A stretch of DNA of 64,000 bases, taken from positions 1 through 64,000 of the forward strand of contig NZ_JABETO010000009.1 of NCBI RefSeq assembly GCF_013055795.1, in the 5' to 3' direction. The position numbers and the translations under genes were made by a program. Origin of the DNA: Streptomyces sp. I05A-00742. Lineage in GTDB: Bacteria > Actinomycetota > Actinomycetes > Streptomycetales > Streptomycetaceae. Positions 60,089 through 64,000 of the stretch are shown piece by piece; position 1 is the first letter of the stretch, and every line of letters starts with the position of its first letter. The notes under the pieces were generated by a model. That model ran no database searches and was not told the DNA's origin. It was given only the letters and a program-made list of their open reading frames with translations.

Positions 60089-60292
60089 ATGATGCGCGTT
60101 AAGGTCGACGTTCCCAGCCGTGTTGCCTCGGGCCAGTGCGTGATGCTCGCCCCCGACGTCTTCGACCAGCGGGACGAGGACGGCACGGTCGAACTCCAAG
60201 ATGACACTCCGCCCTCCGAACTTCACGACGCTGTACGCGAGTCGGCCACCATGTGCCCTGGGGCAGCGATCCAGGTCGGGGAGTCGTCGTAA
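60089..60292 (+). CDS. Ferredoxin-like protein missing the first cluster cysteine
   Basis: A 67-residue protein like the 3Fe-4S ferredoxins that feed electrons to cytochromes P450: VASGQCVMLAPDVFDQRDEDGTVEL near the start and MCPGAAIQVGE at the end. The usual first cysteine (CVASGQC) is Arg here (SRVASGQC, codon CGT), so the cluster would lack one ligand. The other two cysteines remain. No P450 gene is nearby. It is either a recently inactivated gene or an unusual protein; the frame is otherwise whole. Starts are 60089 or 60092. Confidence 0.7.
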   Translation: MMRVKVDVPSRVASGQCVMLAPDVFDQRDEDGTVELQDDTPPSELHDAVRESATMCPGAAIQVGESS

Positions 60293-60631
60293 CCGCCGCA
60301 CCTGATCAGTCGTCATCGTCCGTACCCTGGCTCGTCAGCGATGAGTGTGATGGTGCCGGTGTGGCGGACCGCTGCCACCTCGGCTTGCCTCGGGCTGCCG
60401 CTCCTGGGCGCGCGCCAGGCGCTCAACGCGTCGGCCGCCGCGGCGAACTCCCCCTCGCTGTGGCCGCGGCGGCGCTGACCACCGCCTCACCGCGCTGGAC
60501 GCGCTGGCGGCGATCGGGGGCGGGCGGCGGCGGTCCGCTGGATACGCGGCCGCCTTGCCGCAAGCGATGTGACTGGTCAAGGCTCCCCTCGGGGCGCGTC
60601 CCGACGGCGTCCCCGGCCGCGGGTGTGCGGT
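60293..60631. other. Intergenic region, no gene recognised
   Basis: No ribosome site or family motif was found on either strand. It lies between the ferredoxin-like gene and the end of the FemX-type gene. Confidence 0.35.
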
Positions 60632-61810
60632 TCAGCGGCCGCGCCGCCTCATATAGAGGTCGAAGGCCCGGTAGACCATCGGCCGCAGCGGCAGGTCCCA
60701 CTCGCCGACGTACCGCGTCGCCTGACCGCCGGTGCCGACCTTGAACTGGACAAGGCCGACGTGCGGGTCGTCGGCGTCGAGGGTGGGGGTGATGCCACGC
60801 AGGTCGTAGACGTCGCAGCCGGCCGCGAGCGAGTCGCGGATCATCGCCCACTGGCAGGCGTTGGAGGCACGCACCTCGCGCTTCGCGGTGGAGGAGGCGC
60901 CATAGGCGTACACAGCGTGGGCGCCGACACGGACCATGACCGTGGCGGCGGCCAAGTCGCCCTGGTGGCGAGCCAGGTAAAGCTTGATCCGCTCGGGATC
61001 CTCGGCACTCAGCGCCGCGAACATGGTCTCGAAGTAGCGCAGCGGCCGGGGTGTGAAGTGGTCGCGCTCGGCGGTGTGGACGTAGAGGTCGTGGAACGCC
61101 TTGAGGTCCTCCGGGCCGCCGTCGCTGACCGTGACCTCGACTCCCTCCTTGGTCGACTTCTTGATGTTGCGGCGCCACTGCTGGTTCATGCCCTTGAGCA
61201 GTTCGTCCTCGGTCCTGCCCACCAGCGGGACCTCGTACTTGAACTGTGGGTGCCCGACCCCGAACCCGTCTTCCGGGCTCTGCGGCAGCCAGCCGGCGCC
61301 TCGGAGCCTGCTGGCCACGCGGGCACCGACCGGGTCGGTCCAGTGACCGGTGATGTCGGTGAGCCGTTTGCGGCCCGGGTCGGCGATGCCCTCCTTGACC
61401 TGGGCGGCGCTCCAGGTGTGGGTGCGCACCGGCGGGCCGAGCCGGATCGCGAACGCCCCGTGGGCCTTGAGGTAGGCCGCCAGCGGATCGAGCCAAGCAC
61501 CGATGTCGCCGCTCCAGTCGATGATCGGGCCCTCGGGTAGATACGCCAGCGTGAAGCGGTCGAGCCTTGGCACTGGGCGGTGCAGTACGAGCCCAGCACC
61601 AACCAGGCGCCGCCCCTCGAACCAGCCGAGGGACTCGCTGCGCCACTCGGTCTTGACGCCGCCCCATGCCGGGGTCTGCAGAAAGCTGACCGACCGCTGG
61701 GCCCGTACGAACGCCATGTGCTCGGCGGCGGTGATCGGCATGACCACCGGTTTCACGGCTGTAGGTCGCATTGCTTCGCTGGCGGGGTTGAAGGACATGT
61801 CATCAGTCAA
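60632..61810 (-). CDS. FemX-type peptidoglycan bridge aminoacyltransferase
   Basis: A 392-residue member of the FemABX family, a pair of GNAT-like folds. It adds the first amino acid (Gly in Streptomyces) to the stem-peptide side chain of lipid II using aminoacyl-tRNA. Recognisable pieces are SFLQTPAWGGVKTEWRSESLG, LAYLPEGPIIDW, NQQWRRNIKKSTKEGVEV, AHAVYAYGASSTAKREVRASNACQWAMIRD and VGLVQFKVGTGG. It is intact although its neighbours are decayed, so it may be an accessory, resistance-type copy. ATG 61810 or 61798. Confidence 0.9.
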   Translation of the reverse strand: MTDDMSFNPASEAMRPTAVKPVVMPITAAEHMAFVRAQRSVSFLQTPAWGGVKTEWRSESLGWFEGRRLVGAGLVLHRPVPRLDRFTLAYLPEGPIIDWSGDIGAWLDPLAAYLKAHGAFAIRLGPPVRTHTWSAAQVKEGIADPGRKRLTDITGHWTDPVGARVASRLRGAGWLPQSPEDGFGVGHPQFKYEVPLVGRTEDELLKGMNQQWRRNIKKSTKEGVEVTVSDGGPEDLKAFHDLYVHTAERDHFTPRPLRYFETMFAALSAEDPERIKLYLARHQGDLAAATVMVRVGAHAVYAYGASSTAKREVRASNACQWAMIRDSLAAGCDVYDLRGITPTLDADDPHVGLVQFKVGTGGQATRYVGEWDLPLRPMVYRAFDLYMRRRGR

Positions 61811-61929
61811 TGGAGTGGGGTGTTGCCAGGATGTATGCGATTCTCGATATGCCGACGATATGTCACCACCCGGCGGCTCAGGAGCTGGTTCCGGCCGCCC
61901 CGGCCGGTGGCTCTACGGCGGGGAGCGGA

Positions 61930-62939
61930 TTCCTGGATCAGCGGCTTCAGATCGAGCAGTTCGAAGACCCGGGAGAAGCTCACCACGACGGTCTGCGCGA
62001 CCTGCTGCATCCCGGACAGCTGGGTGATCGGCCCGAACAGTCGCTCGAGCAGGGTGGCGATGGCGATCAGCGTGCCGAGCTGGAAGGCCCTGTCGAATAC
62101 GAGTCCGCCACCGATCCCGTAGACGATAGCCGTGGCGAGCGAGGCCATCAGCGTCATCATCACGAAGGCCATCCGGCCCCAGACGGAAAGGTTCACACCG
62201 ATCTTCCGGTCCTGTCGGCACGGTCCGCGAATTCGGCCACCTCCTCGTCCGGACGGCCGAAGAGCTTGGAGAGCATCGCCCCCCGCACGTTGAACCGCTC
62301 CTGCAGCCGCCCGCCGGGGCCGGTGTTCTCGTCCATCTGCCGTCGGGTGCGCCGCTGGATGACCCTCCCCAGGTGGACCCAGGGCACGATGAATATCGGA
62401 ACCAGCGCCAGCGTGATGACGCCGACAAGCCAGACAGGTAGAACAGCTCGGCCAGCACCACCGCGACCATGACCGCACTGGTCACCGCCATCAGCAAACC
62501 GCTGAACTGCTGCTGCGCCGTGATCAGTTCGGTGTGCAGCCCGGCCGGCAAGCACCCCTGTCTGGGTGCGTGTGAGAACGCGAGCGGCAGCCGCCGGACG
62601 TGGTCGAGCGCCTGAACCCTCAGGTCGTAGGTGATCACCTGCCCGATCCGCCCGGAGATGTAGGCGGACACCAGCGACAGCCCGCGCGAGGACGGCGAGG
62701 CGGGCGGCCAGGCATGCCATCAAGATCACGACCCCGCGGTCGTTCTTGACGATGCCGTTGTCGACGAGCTCCCTCAGCAGCAAGGGAGTTGCGGCGACGG
62801 TAAGCGCCTCCATCGTGGCGACTACACCGAAGAGCGCCACGGTGCGGATGTGCGGGCGAAAGTAGGCGAGCACCCGGCGCACCGTGCCCGGGTGGATCGT
62901 GGTCTGCCAGGGATCGGGATCGTCATCGCTCTTCCTCAC
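61930..62939 (-). pseudogene. ABC exporter permease half, multiple frameshifts
   Basis: Pieces of one ABC exporter transmembrane domain appear in alternating frames, in order. PGTVRRVLAYFRPHIRTVALFG begins near 62,900, then YISGRIGQVITYDLRVQALDHVRRLPLAF, GVITLALVPIFIVPWVHLGRVIQRRTRRQMDEN, and finally VNLSVWGRMAFVMMTLMASLATAIVYG to SRVFELLDLKPLI. At least three frame changes are needed, and the whole nucleotide-binding domain is absent. It starts about 120 bases before the FemX gene on the same strand. Confidence 0.75.
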
Positions 62940-63290
62940 CCCTGGTAGCGCAATACCATTTCCACGCAGGTGCCCCTCTCACACGACTCACGAAGCCAGC
63001 GAAGCCCCATCGTGCTGAATCAAGTCGATGTTCTCGCCCTCAGCCCCGGCTGCCGACGAGCCCCGCGTCGCGCGGCGACTGCCCGCCGCTCAGCGATCGT
63101 CGGGGTGAGTGCGAGCCGAGCCGGGGGCTGGACTGAGCATGTGGTGCAGGCCGCGGACCGTGTCGAAGGCGGTGGTCTCCGCCGAGGGGTTCCTTCCCGA
63201 CGCAACGCGTCGGGAAGGTTCATCGTGGGTTCCGTGCACCCCGCCGAGTGGCCGCCGTTGGCGACACGCGCGGTGCCAGTTCACCTGGCC
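62940..63290. other. Intergenic region, no gene recognised
   Basis: Frames on both strands are short and unlike known families. It may include degenerated sequence from the ABC transporter region. Confidence 0.35.
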
Positions 63291-63962
63291 TCACCGGCCG
63301 GCGCTGACCAGGATTCCTCGTCCTGCGTGGAACCGCTCGAAGACGCGCAGGGGCAGCGATGCGGATTCCGCGTTGTAAGAGTAGCCCGACGGATTGTGGA
63401 ATCGCACGATCCCGCCGCGGACCGCATGAACCAGCACGAGGTGTCCTCCCCGACGCGGTTCGTGGGTGCTCGGGTCGCGAATCTCAGGAGACACCGAAGC
63501 GATCAGGACCTGCCCGGGGTGCACCGCTCGGGCGGATTCCCGAAGCGGTGTGTGTTCGACCAGTTGGCAGGTGAAGCCGAATTGTGAGCTGACCCAAGCC
63601 ATGAAGGGTCGGTATATCAGTCCCTGGACCTTGCCCTGGGGTTCCACCACGTAGCAACCCCAGTCGAGGGCCCGCGCGAGGAGTTCACGCATCGGCAGAC
63701 GGACATCCGTCCAGCCATGGAGCAGGGACTGTAAGCATGCCAAGCCGCAGATTTTGCGGGACCAGAACAGGTACTCCTCGCGCGAGTGGTATCCGTCGGA
63801 GGCCCAGCCGTGCAGTTGCGACGGATCGGTGCGCCTCAGGAAGACGTCGATACCCGATGGTGCGGCACGCCGGATGACGACCTCGTCGTTCCGGTCCAGG
63901 CTTCCCCACTGTGAGACGTAAGGGAGGCTTCTGTCATGTGATGGGAAAGTCGAAATAGACAT
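63291..63962 (-). CDS. C39-like peptidase family protein
   Basis: A 223-residue protein with the order of a C39-like (papain-fold) peptidase. The nucleophile is in KICGLACLQSLLHG and the catalytic His in GGHLVLVHAVRGG; the following HNPSGY supplies the polar residue. Such domains cleave double-glycine leader peptides or act alone as cell-wall or processing peptidases; no membrane part is present. An ABC exporter remnant lies downstream, so it may once have belonged to a peptide-processing/export set. ATG 63962 is used; a TTG lies two codons before. Confidence 0.78.
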   Translation of the reverse strand: MSISTFPSHDRSLPYVSQWGSLDRNDEVVIRRAAPSGIDVFLRRTDPSQLHGWASDGYHSREEYLFWSRKICGLACLQSLLHGWTDVRLPMRELLARALDWGCYVVEPQGKVQGLIYRPFMAWVSSQFGFTCQLVEHTPLRESARAVHPGQVLIASVSPEIRDPSTHEPRRGGHLVLVHAVRGGIVRFHNPSGYSYNAESASLPLRVFERFHAGRGILVSAGR

Positions 63963-64000
63963 CTGCAAACGGCTCGCTTTCCAGCGTGTAGTGCCACCAC

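Noticed and set aside
1..64000. CRISPR arrays, rRNA genes, complete insertion sequences, PKS/NRPS clusters
   Set aside because: No regularly spaced repeats, rRNA sequence, or modular synthase motifs were found; transposase pieces are all truncated.

Overview
The window is high-GC actinobacterial DNA and almost certainly a Streptomyces chromosome. The evidence is many GTG and TTG starts with strong GGAGG sites, third-position G/C throughout, Streptomyces-type BioB and PurB sequences, a DUF397/XRE/ATP-binding regulatory set, and a leader resembling the c-di-AMP riboswitch found before cell-wall hydrolase genes. All family names here come from reading the sequence; no database was searched.

Positions 1-34,800 look like ordinary chromosome. 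In order they hold: the end of sbcC, an Lrp regulator facing a rhodanese, an ATP-grasp protein, a DUF885 peptidase-like protein, an ACT/GNAT protein, a flavin reductase, a flavoprotein disulfide reductase, a P-loop protein, a secreted protein, a PQQ-type lipoprotein, an alpha/beta hydrolase, GntR and ROK regulators, an EF-hand protein, mug, purB, an SGNH hydrolase and two coupled CNNM/CBS membrane proteins. Next is a perfect tRNA-shaped cloverleaf that ends three bases before the start codon of an unrecognised 759-residue helical protein. Then come a decayed GNAT gene, a monooxygenase/TetR pair, a methyltransferase, the biotin locus (bioF facing bioBAD), the XRE/ATPase/DUF397 set, an NlpC/P60 hydrolase with its riboswitch, and a ClpP homologue lacking the catalytic histidine.

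Positions 34,900-36,450 are a small scar: two short coupled genes that look related to polyhydroxyalkanoate granules, an IS5-type transposase remnant and a broken terpene synthase. Positions 36,450-52,920 hold a 16.5-kb island of nine large proteins of unknown role, eight of them on the minus strand. They include a DUF6603-type protein (908 aa), a 1,293-aa protein, a 752-aa protein, two related beta-rich proteins (341 and 379 aa), two propeller-like proteins (359 and 585 aa) and a lower-GC 432-aa protein with an HHTIP motif. I see no signal peptides or membrane helices. Several junctions are coupled or nearly so, so these proteins probably work together. This is the best candidate for an undescribed multi-gene system.

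Positions 53,500-58,250 carry an HxlR/MFS pair with twin operators, truncated MFS and amidohydrolase genes joined end to end, a TetR gene with a palindromic operator, and a heme O synthase gene. From 58,800 to the end the DNA is littered with remnants: IS5 transposase, AbiEii-type toxin/antitoxin, a Ku-like tail, a ferredoxin missing a cluster cysteine, and an ABC transporter with several frameshifts. These lie around an intact FemX-type gene and a C39-like peptidase gene.
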